From contig JAZUKG010000234.1 of NCBI GenBank assembly GCA_045643145.1, forward strand, positions 1-31,009: DNA of 31,009 nt, read 5' to 3'. Positions 5,818 to 14,964 of the stretch are shown here, piece after piece. The DNA comes from SVFI01 sp045643145. Lineage in GTDB: Bacteria; Bacillota; Clostridia; Lachnospirales; Lachnospiraceae. The notes beneath the pieces are model-generated. The model made no database searches. It was not told the origin of the DNA and was given only the letters and a program-made list of their open reading frames with translations. A program made the position numbers and the translations under genes. Within the stretch, counting starts at the first letter, position 1; each line of letters begins with the position of its first letter.

Positions 5818-8625
5818 TTAATCCTCCCCTAATTTAAGTGCCTGTGTAATATTCATCTTCTTGATGATACTTCTGAGTACATATAAACAAATAATAATCA
5901 TAACAGCGATAGCCGCAAACAGCTTCACTGCATCACCTAACTGGTAATAGATATAAATATCCAGATTTGACTTTTGCGGAATATAAACAACTCCAAACAG
6001 TTTTGCAAACAGGAAGGTAGTCGCCATTCCGACGATTCCACCGGAAATAATGGATAACAGTGTACTGAAGATATGCTCTAAAATCAGCATACTGTAAACA
6101 TTTCCGACCGAAAGACCCATCGCACGGTATACACCGAATAAAAGCTCTCGCTGACGAATGGAGGCAGTCCAGTAAATCAGGAAACCGACACCGCAAAGAA
6201 TCAAAGCAATCACAAAGCTCAAGGTATATAAACCATTTGTGATCTGAACCTTTGGAGATTCCTTCATTTCAGTCATCTGCTGTTCCACGCTCCTAAAATC
6301 CTTTAAGTTCAGGTTCATTTCCATGATTTTTTCATTTACGCTTTCACCGGATACACCCTCAGCCAGTCTGCCCCAGACTTCATATGGGTAAATCTCCATA
6401 TTTTGAACCATACTTGCATAGTTTACCACACATAAGTATCTTTCTTTTTGTTCTCCGTCCTTCATGTAATACTTGTCATATCCCGGAAAAGCATCCACGA
6501 TATCTACGATATAGCAGGACATGGTTTTATCCGAAAATACTCCCGGAGATTCCAGGCCTTTGATGTTAACAAAATCACCGGTCTTTACCTCCAGCGCCTT
6601 GGCCAGATTGGAGGAAATGATAACACCGTTTGCTCTCTGTCCCAGATCATTTAAGGAATGGAACCAGTGCTTTTTCACATTCAGTTCGTCCTTGAAATTA
6701 GCCACCTGACCAAATTCCTTGGTTTGGATACCCATAACCATACAGTCACCGGCAACCATTTTTCCGTGGTTTACCTGAGTGGAATCATATTTCAGTACTC
6801 TGGTCAGCTTTTGAACGATGTTTTCTTTTTCTAAAACATCAAACTTGTTAAAGTTTGGTTCTACATATCTCTTTTTGGCAGCGCCTGACTCATCTCGGTA
6901 GCTGCGAATCTGCCACTGCTCGGCAAAAGCAAAATCCGCACCGGTTGAATAGGTAATTCTGTCCTCATAGTTTTTATTGATGGTTCTGGCTGCATTGGCA
7001 TTGAAAAGACCCATGGAAACAGTCAGAATCATGAAAACAGTAATAAAACACTGCTTATTAAAGGTTCTGGTAATCTGTAAAAATGCAACATAGCTGACCG
7101 GATTCCATTTCTTTTTAAAGAGCTTGTAAATGCCGACTACCAGATAATGCATCAGACGAAATGCTACCAGTCCGAATGCGATGATAAATAAACAGGTATT
7201 CAGGAAAATAACCGGATCGAGCTGATTACCCGAAAGGGCATTCGCACGAATCGAATCAATATTTTTATTAAAGTTAAATAAGAGATACACAGAGACCGCA
7301 GAAAGAAGAATATCTACATAGAACTTTTCCCACAGCATTCTCTTTCCGAATTTGTAATTTGCTTTAAACTCTACAATCGAAATTTTGGAATTAATCAAAA
7401 CCGGAATAAAACAAAATACCAGTCCGACTAAAGCTGCAATAGCAGAATATACAAACATAATCGGAAGGAAAGTATAAATATCCACTCCGCTGCCTGTAAA
7501 GGTTAAAAAGTCTGTAGTAGAAGCCGCCATTTTACATAAAAGATATCCCAGTAATACACCCGCCAGCATACCGAAAAAGGCAATAATAACGGACTTGAGC
7601 ATATACATAAGGATTACCTGAAAACGGCTAAAGCCTCGGCTCTTTAACATAGCAATTTCATTTTGCTCGGAAACAGCAATCTGAGAAGCTACCATGTAAA
7701 TAAACGCCAGTACCATACCGATAATCGGAAGCTCCAATACCCACAGCATCATATTGATGGATACTCTCTGCTTTACAAAATCCTTTAAATAATCCTGGAA
7801 AGAGCAGAACATCATTTCATCCTTTTTGGCAAAGGCCTTTAAAGCGCTGCGAATGCTATCCACATTGTCGGTTTTAAAATCATTGTAATCCAGCATGGAA
7901 ACGCTCATATAATCGAGCATTCCTACCGAATAATTTTCCAAAAGATTCTCAAAATCTGCCTCAGAGACAAATAACTCTTTTTCTCCCTTGTTTGGCTGAT
8001 AATACCAGAAAATATCATGAGAATCAGACTCTTTAAAAATACCCGCAACACGAAGAATTGCTGTGTTATCTTTGCTGTCTACAATCTTTCCCATGGTCAA
8101 GAGCTCACCGATTACATAGCCGTCCCTGTCCATAACAGATTCTGAAATCAGACACGGAATCGGTTCCCCTGCAGGAGTTACCTCTTTGCCGAGGCCCTCA
8201 CCCTTTAAAATCTGAATGTGGTCTTCCATGTTTGGCATATAACTAATCTTGTTGGCCTGACCTTTGGTACCATAGCTCGGACCGGCTACTCGGTCAGTAA
8301 ACTGATAAAGTCTTTGCTCCTCAATAAAGGAAATATCTGATAAATATGTCTTCCAGATATTTTGATATTTATCAATGGTATCGCTGATTTTACCAACTGT
8401 CATACCCTCTAAATCCTTGATGCTGTCCTGTCGTCCGATGACAGTCGGATGGGTATGCTCTGTTCTGATATGCGTAATGAACATCTGATTTAAAAGCTTG
8501 TTCAGCGAACCGTTTTTAAACATTGGCTGACAGGCAAATACTCCGGAAAGCAGAGCAATACCCAAGAAAAGACACAAGGACAGCCATAATTGATTTTTAA
8601 TTTTTTGTTTGATAAAGCTGATCAT
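5818..8625 (-). CDS. Large FtsX/MacB-like ABC permease with two FtsX domains
   Basis: This is the membrane component of an ABC exporter or mechanotransmission system. The ATG giving MISFIKQKIK is chosen; a GTG six codons upstream lies further inside the previous gene. The 935 residues have one N-terminal membrane segment, a large outer domain (about 40-285), three segments with the FtsX sequence (LKSRGFSRFQVILMYMLK), further segments near 440-540, a second outer domain (about 560-780) and a final three-segment FtsX unit (YRAMGLSVGNVYSMLILEH). The duplicated layout resembles BceB/LolE-like permeases more than the single-domain MacB. It overlaps the double adaptor gene upstream and abuts the first ATPase. 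The substrate cannot be read from sequence. Confidence 0.93.
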   Translation of the reverse strand: MISFIKQKIKNQLWLSLCLFLGIALLSGVFACQPMFKNGSLNKLLNQMFITHIRTEHTHPTVIGRQDSIKDLEGMTVGKISDTIDKYQNIWKTYLSDISFIEEQRLYQFTDRVAGPSYGTKGQANKISYMPNMEDHIQILKGEGLGKEVTPAGEPIPCLISESVMDRDGYVIGELLTMGKIVDSKDNTAILRVAGIFKESDSHDIFWYYQPNKGEKELFVSEADFENLLENYSVGMLDYMSVSMLDYNDFKTDNVDSIRSALKAFAKKDEMMFCSFQDYLKDFVKQRVSINMMLWVLELPIIGMVLAFIYMVASQIAVSEQNEIAMLKSRGFSRFQVILMYMLKSVIIAFFGMLAGVLLGYLLCKMAASTTDFLTFTGSGVDIYTFLPIMFVYSAIAALVGLVFCFIPVLINSKISIVEFKANYKFGKRMLWEKFYVDILLSAVSVYLLFNFNKNIDSIRANALSGNQLDPVIFLNTCLFIIAFGLVAFRLMHYLVVGIYKLFKKKWNPVSYVAFLQITRTFNKQCFITVFMILTVSMGLFNANAARTINKNYEDRITYSTGADFAFAEQWQIRSYRDESGAAKKRYVEPNFNKFDVLEKENIVQKLTRVLKYDSTQVNHGKMVAGDCMVMGIQTKEFGQVANFKDELNVKKHWFHSLNDLGQRANGVIISSNLAKALEVKTGDFVNIKGLESPGVFSDKTMSCYIVDIVDAFPGYDKYYMKDGEQKERYLCVVNYASMVQNMEIYPYEVWGRLAEGVSGESVNEKIMEMNLNLKDFRSVEQQMTEMKESPKVQITNGLYTLSFVIALILCGVGFLIYWTASIRQRELLFGVYRAMGLSVGNVYSMLILEHIFSTLLSIISGGIVGMATTFLFAKLFGVVYIPQKSNLDIYIYYQLGDAVKLFAAIAVMIIICLYVLRSIIKKMNITQALKLGED

Positions 8626-10957
8626 GTTTTCCGTACCACTCACTTTCCATTACAATTACATCATCTTTAGACAGACCTTTGGTCGCACAGGTGATTTCCC
8701 ATGGTCCCTTTTCATTTGCTAAAGTAACATATTGTTTCACTAAATTATCACCGACGAGACGCCATACATATTTGTAGGTTTTTCCTTCATACATCTCATC
8801 CTTTACCGCTCCGATCGGGAAGGTAATCATACCGTCCATCACATTGACTTCATACTCTGCGGTACAAGGATCCTGCACCGAGAAGAATGCCGGATCATCC
8901 ATTTTTACACAGTATATATAGCCGCCTTTGCTGCTTGACATACTGGTTGTAAAATAAATATTGGATTCTGACGGTGTCACATATACCTTTTCGTTTCCGC
9001 AGTTTCCGACAATCGTACCGGTATAGGTTTCTTCCCTTTTATCGTTTTTAAAGGTGATTCTCTGATTCAGATTCAGCTTTTCACCGGCATGAACCAGTAA
9101 AACACTCGGATCTTTTCTGACCACTTCACAAATGTTGTCACCATATTTAATCGTGCGTTTTTCCTCTACCTTAATATTGGTGACTAATCCGTCGTCTCCG
9201 GCTCTGACATACATCAGTCCGTTTCCGTTGTTGTTATCCTTGATTTCCTTGTACTGCTTTTGAATATTTCCTTTTCTGAATTCGTAATTCAGAGTTTCCT
9301 TTTGAACCGTAGCATCAATCTGTAAAATAGCCTGATCCATCTGTTCAATACCACACTGAAGTGCCAGCTCTTCCTCCGCTACGCCTTCACCCATAGAAGG
9401 ATCATTTCCGGAAACTGTCATTGGAGGCAGCTCTGCATCACCCGTTACATGCATGGTGAGAAATCCGCTCGTTACGGTTCGGTTTAACTTATCCTCCATC
9501 TTGTTCTTTTCGAGGATCAAGTCCTTTTTCTGCTTATCCATTTTTTCCAGGAACATATCATAATTTTGTTTCAAATCGATCAGGGAATTATCCAGCTGCT
9601 TTAGCTGTGCTCTTCCGTTATCGGTCTTAATCGTACAGATAATATCATTTTTGCTGACACTTTGTTTATCACTGACCAAAACTTCCTCTACTACACCCTC
9701 ATACTCACTGTGAACAGAATCCAGTACCGGATTTAGCGCATTGTAAATCTTGGTCGTCATCTTTGGATTATAAAGCTCAGGCTTTAACGAATAAGCGAAA
9801 TACTTGTTTGGAAGCAAAGAATCCGAACTGTAAAATACCAGTTCTCCCTCTTCCAGACCGGATTTTACTTCTACCATATGCTCATCTGTTTTACCCGCTT
9901 CTATGTATCGGATACTTTGACCTTCGCCGTCCTTTACATAGACAAATTGGCCGTTTTCATCATGAAACATGGAATCTTTTCCGACCGCAATCGTGTTTCT
10001 GATGACCCCTTTTCCTAAATAAATCATGACCTGCTTTCCGACCGGCGGCATGTACTGTTCAGCCAGTCGATATCTTCTGTACGGGTACATATTTCTATTG
10101 TCCGCAACTACCATTTCTTCCTTGGTATACGGATACGGATCCAGTTCGAAACGCTCGTCATCGATCATCGTGTAAGCACTGTCAAACTGCTTGGTATTTA
10201 CCGGATCATTTGGCGCTTCCGTAATATCCTTTACTTCGATATATCTTTGCGAATCATTTGCTGTTACTACGACATTTTCTGAGTTATTGGTGAAATTTGT
10301 CTGGGATAAATCCTTGATAAAGGTAACATATCCGTCCTTTTTGGCAATCAGCTGACTTTCATCTAAAAGCTTTTGCTGCTTGGCTGTATCCTTGTCAAAC
10401 TGTTTGATTTTAAACTCATGGAACATCACATCATATCTGTGATCCTCCTCGAGCAAAGACAGATCCTTTTTCTGCTTGGCTACCTCATCCCAGTCTTCTA
10501 ATATTTCTCCCTGTCTGATACCGATTTCCAGGCTCTTTTTTGAAGCCGCATAAATCTTTTCATCCTGTTCGAAAAGCTGATTTTCCAGCTTTTTCTCACC
10601 GGCGATTTCACTGATGCGATCCTTTGCCGGTTTCGTATCAATCGTTGCCAGCACATCTCCTGCTTTTACCTGTTCTCCCACATGAACATATATTTTTTGT
10701 ATTGTGGCATTGCTGTGATAAAAATAACAGGTTTCCTCCGGTACCACAAAACCGGTATACTGCTCGACATCACCTACATCCATTCTTTCTACCGGTCTGT
10801 AAGCCTGGCTTTCTACCACCGGATCCAGGAGCTCCGGCGCTTCAAATCGGGTTCTCTTTCCACATCCCGCGATAGGAGCAGTCAGGCATACAATCAGCGC
10901 CAGACTAATCAGCTTAACCGATGTATTTTTATGATGTATTTTCTGGTTCATTCTCAT
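8597..10957 (-). CDS. Double membrane-fusion adaptor lipoprotein
   Basis: This 786-residue extracytoplasmic adaptor resembles HlyD/MacA-type membrane-fusion proteins but is about twice the usual length. A lipobox ends at Cys32 (APIAGC). The first half has a lipoyl half-motif near 85-107 (IQKIYVHVGEQVKAGDVLATID) followed by coiled coil to about 200. The second half repeats the plan: a lipoyl half-motif near 420-443 (GVVEEVLVSDKQSVSKNDII), a coiled coil at about 447-495 and another near 530-590, then the returning barrel strand DDGLVTNIKVEEKRTIKYGD. It therefore looks like two adaptors fused in tandem. Its ATG overlaps the stop of the upstream adaptor (ATGA), so the two are translationally coupled. 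Confidence 0.9.
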   Translation of the reverse strand: MRMNQKIHHKNTSVKLISLALIVCLTAPIAGCGKRTRFEAPELLDPVVESQAYRPVERMDVGDVEQYTGFVVPEETCYFYHSNATIQKIYVHVGEQVKAGDVLATIDTKPAKDRISEIAGEKKLENQLFEQDEKIYAASKKSLEIGIRQGEILEDWDEVAKQKKDLSLLEEDHRYDVMFHEFKIKQFDKDTAKQQKLLDESQLIAKKDGYVTFIKDLSQTNFTNNSENVVVTANDSQRYIEVKDITEAPNDPVNTKQFDSAYTMIDDERFELDPYPYTKEEMVVADNRNMYPYRRYRLAEQYMPPVGKQVMIYLGKGVIRNTIAVGKDSMFHDENGQFVYVKDGEGQSIRYIEAGKTDEHMVEVKSGLEEGELVFYSSDSLLPNKYFAYSLKPELYNPKMTTKIYNALNPVLDSVHSEYEGVVEEVLVSDKQSVSKNDIICTIKTDNGRAQLKQLDNSLIDLKQNYDMFLEKMDKQKKDLILEKNKMEDKLNRTVTSGFLTMHVTGDAELPPMTVSGNDPSMGEGVAEEELALQCGIEQMDQAILQIDATVQKETLNYEFRKGNIQKQYKEIKDNNNGNGLMYVRAGDDGLVTNIKVEEKRTIKYGDNICEVVRKDPSVLLVHAGEKLNLNQRITFKNDKREETYTGTIVGNCGNEKVYVTPSESNIYFTTSMSSSKGGYIYCVKMDDPAFFSVQDPCTAEYEVNVMDGMITFPIGAVKDEMYEGKTYKYVWRLVGDNLVKQYVTLANEKGPWEITCATKGLSKDDVIVMESEWYGKHDQLYQTKN

Positions 10958-11949
10958 TGTAATACTACCTTTTCTCCTTCATTGATTCCGCTGACAATCA
11001 CGACGCGGTCATCGATATAATCTCCAATCACGAGCTCTCTGATATCACGGAAGCCGTTTTCATCCAAAACATAGGCATATACCTTATCATCTATCTGGAA
11101 AATGCATCGTTTTGGTATGATAATGGCTCCTTTGATGGTATCCTTATGGATACGAAGCTCCAAATTATCTTTGGTACAGAACTCCTTGTCTGTGGACTGT
11201 ACCTTGAACTTCACCTTGTACTTTCCGTTTTCCTGCTCCTCCATAGAAATCAGTTTCATAGGATAGCTGCTAACCGAAAAGAAGCCTTCATAGTCATTTC
11301 CTACCACTAAATCATAGGTATTATCGATATCTGCAACATAGGTTTCATCTCCGTATATCATAGAGACCAGACTGATACCGCTACTGGCGGTTTTACCCTC
11401 CATACCTTCTGCAATCGAAAATACGAGACCGTCATCCTCGGCAATGATATTATAGGAATTCAATTTTTCTCGAAGCTGAGCCACAAAGACCTTGTCCGTT
11501 TCGATCTCTCTTCTGATCTGATCGATGGTAACTTCCTTGTCCTTGTCATGATCGAGCTTGTCCAGATTGCTGTAGTGTTCCAACAGAAGTGTATTTTGCT
11601 CAACCTGCTTTTGATAATACTCCATTTGCTCCTCTATATCCTCAGACTTAAAGGTAAGCAGAACGGTTCCTTTTTTCACCTTTTCTCCGGCAGAAGCATT
11701 CACTTCCTTTACTTCCATATCATCATACAAAGCATAATAGGATTTTCTCTCATACTGCTGCACATCCAGACGAATATTGATATCCGGAGTGACATCTTCC
11801 TTTTTTGCTTCTGTCCATTCATAGGTTGCCTTTTCATACTCAGGGATGGTTACCTGAGGCAGGATTTCTGCTTCATCCTTTTTACAGCCTAATAACAAAA
11901 AAATCGGAATCAGTCCCAGACAAATTTTTGCTGCTACTCTGTTTTTCAT
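10954..11949 (-). CDS. Membrane-fusion adaptor lipoprotein, RND/HlyD type
   Basis: This is a single-module adaptor that should bridge the ABC permease to the cell wall side. The start is the ATG preceded by GGAG at seven bases; a GTG nine codons upstream is less likely because a promoter (11985-11990) sits just before it. The 331 residues have a lipobox (LLLGC, Cys22), a lipoyl half-motif (VNASAGEKVKKGTVLLTFKS), a coiled coil (EEQMEYYQKQVEQNTLLLEH to AQLREKLN), the returning lipoyl strand (EDDGLVFSIAEG) and a beta-barrel C-terminus ending in GINEGEKVVLQ. It overlaps the double adaptor by four bases. Confidence 0.92.
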   Translation of the reverse strand: MKNRVAAKICLGLIPIFLLLGCKKDEAEILPQVTIPEYEKATYEWTEAKKEDVTPDINIRLDVQQYERKSYYALYDDMEVKEVNASAGEKVKKGTVLLTFKSEDIEEQMEYYQKQVEQNTLLLEHYSNLDKLDHDKDKEVTIDQIRREIETDKVFVAQLREKLNSYNIIAEDDGLVFSIAEGMEGKTASSGISLVSMIYGDETYVADIDNTYDLVVGNDYEGFFSVSSYPMKLISMEEQENGKYKVKFKVQSTDKEFCTKDNLELRIHKDTIKGAIIIPKRCIFQIDDKVYAYVLDENGFRDIRELVIGDYIDDRVVIVSGINEGEKVVLQ

Positions 11950-11984
11950 AATAACTCCATTCTTTTCATTTCTCACTGCCCTAT

Positions 11985-11990
11985 ATTATA
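11985..11990 (-). promoter_or_regulatory. Internal extended -10 promoter before the adaptor genes
   Basis: The minus strand reads TTTGGTATAAT, an extended -10 (TGG before TATAAT), 36-41 bases upstream of the adaptor ATG. The -35 region at 17 bases is poor, as is common for extended -10 promoters. It would let adaptors, permease and ATPases be made without the lipoproteins. Confidence 0.5.
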
Positions 11991-12011
11991 CCAAAGATTT
12001 TCACAAACTGA

Positions 12012-13355
12012 CTATAAATCTTGTGCAAGGTTGGTAGTATAGATGACACCGCCATCCAGTGCATTGATACTAAATAAATGCATTCCGAGAGAATACATGT
12101 ATCCGCTTGATTTCGCATCCCTCTCGATTTTTGCCGACCACGTCGGTACATAAACCATTCCGGATTCCTTTCGAACCGGCATATATCGCACGGAAATTCC
12201 CAAATCATCGAACTCCTTGTCTTCAAAATACGTAAATCTTTCTATTTCTTTGGCTATTTCTTCTTCTAACTGCTCTGTGGAAATCAAAGTATCTGAAAGA
12301 GGCTCTCCCATTTCATATAAATCATTAAACTCAGCAGAGACCACACCCTGATGATCTACCATAATTTGGGCATAATCCAGCGAGGTTTCCCCTGTCGTCG
12401 TGTTTTCTGCCGTATTCACCTGACATACACTTCTCACTCCATCAAGACCCGCAAACGCATTTTCAATCTTTGGCAGGAAAAAGAATGTATATCCGTCTAA
12501 CACATTTTTCTCATCGATTCTGACTACATTGATCGCTTCTCTGGATACATCGTATTTTTCAGCGATTCCCAGCTTTAATAACAGATCCCAGGCAGTATTT
12601 AGCGCCTGTTCTCTGTCACACATATTCTCATCGTATCCCGGAATGCCATCTCCTGTTGAAGCCATCATACTAAAAAATGGATAATGCGGCTCCACAGAAT
12701 ATAGTTCAAACTTCCTTTTTCCTGGCCTTTCTTTATAACGAAGTTCATACGCGGCACCATCTATCAGCCCTGTCGCTCTGGCTGTTTTAATCGGCTCTAG
12801 CTGACTCACCATATTATAGTTTTCATCCATGCTCATTTCTTTTCTTTCCGAAGAAACCAAAGGTTCATTCGGATCAAAAGAAACTCCGACTTCCTGATCT
12901 GCTTCATAATGCAGCGCCTGGTAAAAAGTCTCTGTAATTTCCTGCGACTGATCCGGCAAATCCTTTTCCTTTAGGATGTCTTTGATTTCTTTCAGTTCTT
13001 TTTCAGAGCACACCTCATAAGGCTTTTTAAACTCCACGCTGTCCCGGTCAAAAAGACGATTACATCTTTCCTTTAAAGTTTCCGTATTTACTTCTTTTTC
13101 TGTGATCGGATATACTGCTGCATCTGCTATACCGTCTGAAACAACAGGGACATCGATACTTTGTCCGCTGGCGGGATTGATGACTTTTATGCTTTCCGGA
13201 AAAGCCTTTGGCGATGCCTCCTCTTCTTTGTCTATGGTTTCATCCTGCTCGATAACCACTTCCATATCATCGGCGATTTTGTCCTCCACGGTCTGACCGC
13301 ACCCTGTTAATAACAATCCGGCTAATACTACCGGAGCCCATTTTTTTATCTTCAT
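12012..13355 (-). CDS. Lipoprotein of unknown function, paralogue of the next
   Basis: A 447-residue secreted lipoprotein: signal MKIKKWAPVVLAGLLLTGC with the lipobox cysteine at 19, then an acidic linker. It shares blocks in the same order with the product at 13385-14791: a KPYEVCSEKELKEIKD segment, an EPHYPFF region, GYDENMCDREQAL, DGYTFFFLP, DHQGVVSAEF and ALDGGVI. The two are therefore tandem duplicates that have diverged. The INALDGG ending recalls PepSY-like domains, but no family is firmly recognised. It sits between its paralogue and the adaptors; a role in ligand or substrate binding outside the membrane is inferred only from position. Confidence 0.88.
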   Translation of the reverse strand: MKIKKWAPVVLAGLLLTGCGQTVEDKIADDMEVVIEQDETIDKEEEASPKAFPESIKVINPASGQSIDVPVVSDGIADAAVYPITEKEVNTETLKERCNRLFDRDSVEFKKPYEVCSEKELKEIKDILKEKDLPDQSQEITETFYQALHYEADQEVGVSFDPNEPLVSSERKEMSMDENYNMVSQLEPIKTARATGLIDGAAYELRYKERPGKRKFELYSVEPHYPFFSMMASTGDGIPGYDENMCDREQALNTAWDLLLKLGIAEKYDVSREAINVVRIDEKNVLDGYTFFFLPKIENAFAGLDGVRSVCQVNTAENTTTGETSLDYAQIMVDHQGVVSAEFNDLYEMGEPLSDTLISTEQLEEEIAKEIERFTYFEDKEFDDLGISVRYMPVRKESGMVYVPTWSAKIERDAKSSGYMYSLGMHLFSINALDGGVIYTTNLAQDL

Positions 13356-13384
13356 TTGCTTACCCTTTCGTACTTTCGTTATTT

Positions 13385-14791
13385 TTATTCCGTCGTTTCC
13401 GCCGAAGTCACATCTGCGCCTGATTCCATAATCACAAAGCTGTGACCATCCATTCCAAAATCCGCCAGTCCGGATTCAATGATTGATCCGTCCAGTGCAT
13501 TCACCCCAAAAAGCATCGAATCAAACATAAACACATTTGACACATAACTGATAGAGGAAGGCTGTTTTACAATCCATGCCGGTACATAGTTCTGACCTGA
13601 TGGATAACGAACCGGGAGATATCCAAATTCAATTCTGGTAACTGCCAGGTCCTGATCTGTCAAAGACTGAAAAAGATCCAAGTTTTTTCTGATAGCATCC
13701 AGGGTTTTATCCCCGGGGAATAAAGAAATGTCTGTAGAAACAGGCTCCATTTCTTCATACTGAAGAGTGAAAACCGCAGATACTACGCCCTGATGATCGA
13801 TACTGATTTCCAAATACTGTGCAGGCATTTCTGTCACAGTCTCTTCATCATAATATTCATAGGTTCTGTTGCCGCTGACACCGATGAGAACATCATTTAC
13901 AGCCGGCAGATAATAAAAGGTGTACCCGTCCAATATACTTTTACTATCCTTTCTTACACTTCTGACAGCATAAGTATCCAGCTTGTAATCTTCAAATCCC
14001 AATTTTTGAATGAAATCCTCTGCCACTTTCAAGGCGTCCTCTTTTGCACACAGGTTTTCTTCAAATCCCGGTACTGTTTCATTTTCAGAGGAATACACTT
14101 CACTCAGCGAATAATGCGGTTCCATGGAAAATAATTTAAAACGGTTTCTGCCTTCCTTTTCCTTGAAACGTATTTCAAAAGGCTCTCCGTCCACCAGACC
14201 TGTAAATCTGCCGGTGCGGATATTTTGAGGTTCCGTCGTAAAATCTCCGTCATAACCAATCGTGCTTTCTGCTCTGACAGAAGAAGCCAGAACATTATCT
14301 GTAGAAAAAGAGGCTCCTTCCTCCTGATTTTCCATATACTGAAGATCAAATGAAAATACACTGTCTAAAATAACAGCGGATGAATCCTCTGCTTCTTTTT
14401 CTTTGGCTGTCAGCGCATCCTTTATTTCATTGATTTCTTTTTCACTGCAGATTTCATAAGGCTTTTGTACCTGCATGGTGTTTGGATCAAAAACCCGGTT
14501 TACCATATCTAAAACCGCATTTTTATCCACGGTCTTTGCCGTGATTGAATATGCATTGGCATCCACATATCCGTTTTTATTTACGGGGATACTGAATTTC
14601 TTGCCGGATGAAACGCTGACATATTCCATTTCCTCTGCCATGTCTTCGTTAACGCTGCTTTCGGCTCTGTCCGATCCTAGCTCTAGCATATCCCTTTCAA
14701 TACTGTCTTCTATATTAGTAGAAGCGCATCCTGTCAGTACCAAACCGGATAATAACAGTGTGATTCCCAATTTAAAGTTCCTGATTTTCAT
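13385..14791 (-). CDS. Lipoprotein of unknown function, first gene of exporter block
   Basis: The start is the ATG of MKIRNFKLGITLLLSGLVL, which directly begins a lipoprotein signal ending in LTGC (Cys22). Reading further upstream would add 35 residues that cross the promoter. The 468 residues contain the same ordered blocks as the paralogue downstream (KPYEICSEKEINEIKD, EPHYSLS, GFEENLCAKEDAL, DGYTFYYLP, DHQGVVSAVF, NALDGSII). It lies 29 bases before that gene and about 55 bases behind a promoter with regulator repeats. It faces the two-component genes, suggesting it belongs to the regulated response. No enzymatic motif is visible. Confidence 0.88.
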   Translation of the reverse strand: MKIRNFKLGITLLLSGLVLTGCASTNIEDSIERDMLELGSDRAESSVNEDMAEEMEYVSVSSGKKFSIPVNKNGYVDANAYSITAKTVDKNAVLDMVNRVFDPNTMQVQKPYEICSEKEINEIKDALTAKEKEAEDSSAVILDSVFSFDLQYMENQEEGASFSTDNVLASSVRAESTIGYDGDFTTEPQNIRTGRFTGLVDGEPFEIRFKEKEGRNRFKLFSMEPHYSLSEVYSSENETVPGFEENLCAKEDALKVAEDFIQKLGFEDYKLDTYAVRSVRKDSKSILDGYTFYYLPAVNDVLIGVSGNRTYEYYDEETVTEMPAQYLEISIDHQGVVSAVFTLQYEEMEPVSTDISLFPGDKTLDAIRKNLDLFQSLTDQDLAVTRIEFGYLPVRYPSGQNYVPAWIVKQPSSISYVSNVFMFDSMLFGVNALDGSIIESGLADFGMDGHSFVIMESGADVTSAETTE

Positions 14792-14852
14792 ACGATATTT
14801 CCTTTTCACAAATAAATAATCTGTTTGGCGCCAGTTTACGATTTGTACCCCT

Positions 14853-14858
14853 ATCATA
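14853..14858 (-). promoter_or_regulatory. -10 of the lipoprotein/exporter operon promoter
   Basis: The minus strand reads TATGAT about 60 bases before the lipoprotein ATG. There is no good -35; instead the two regulator repeats (14865-14886) end about six bases upstream. That layout is typical of promoters activated by PhoB/OmpR-type regulators. Confidence 0.5.
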
Positions 14859-14864
14859 AAAACA

Positions 14865-14897
14865 GTTTGTATCAAAAATGTATCAATGCGATACATT
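14865..14897. promoter_or_regulatory. Candidate response-regulator operator between divergent operons
   Basis: Two 11-base units, GTTTGTATCAA (14865-14875) and AAATGTATCAA (14876-14886), share TGTATCAA with exactly 11-base spacing, one DNA turn. A third copy is inverted: AATGTATC (14877-14884) with GATACATT (14890-14897) forms a perfect palindrome with a five-base centre. OmpR/PhoB-family regulators usually bind head-to-tail repeats of this spacing. The site overlaps the missing -35 of the lipoprotein promoter and reaches the -35 position of the regulator promoter. Confidence 0.65.
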
Positions 14898-14914
14898 TCT
14901 GATGCAAAATAAGG

Positions 14915-14920
14915 TATAAT
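14915..14920 (+). promoter_or_regulatory. -10 of the two-component operon promoter
   Basis: A perfect TATAAT stands about 45 bases before the response-regulator ATG. The matching -35 position (near 14892-14897, TACATT) is weak and overlaps the inverted half of the regulator operator, consistent with autoregulation. Confidence 0.6.
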
Positions 14921-14964
14921 AATGTCTGAATAACGAAAGAAGCTGGGACGAAACGGGGATTCAC

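Noticed and set aside
14792..14896. Longer first lipoprotein starting at 14896
   Set aside because: The extra 35 residues would cross the regulator repeats and promoter, while the internal ATG directly starts a standard lipoprotein signal.
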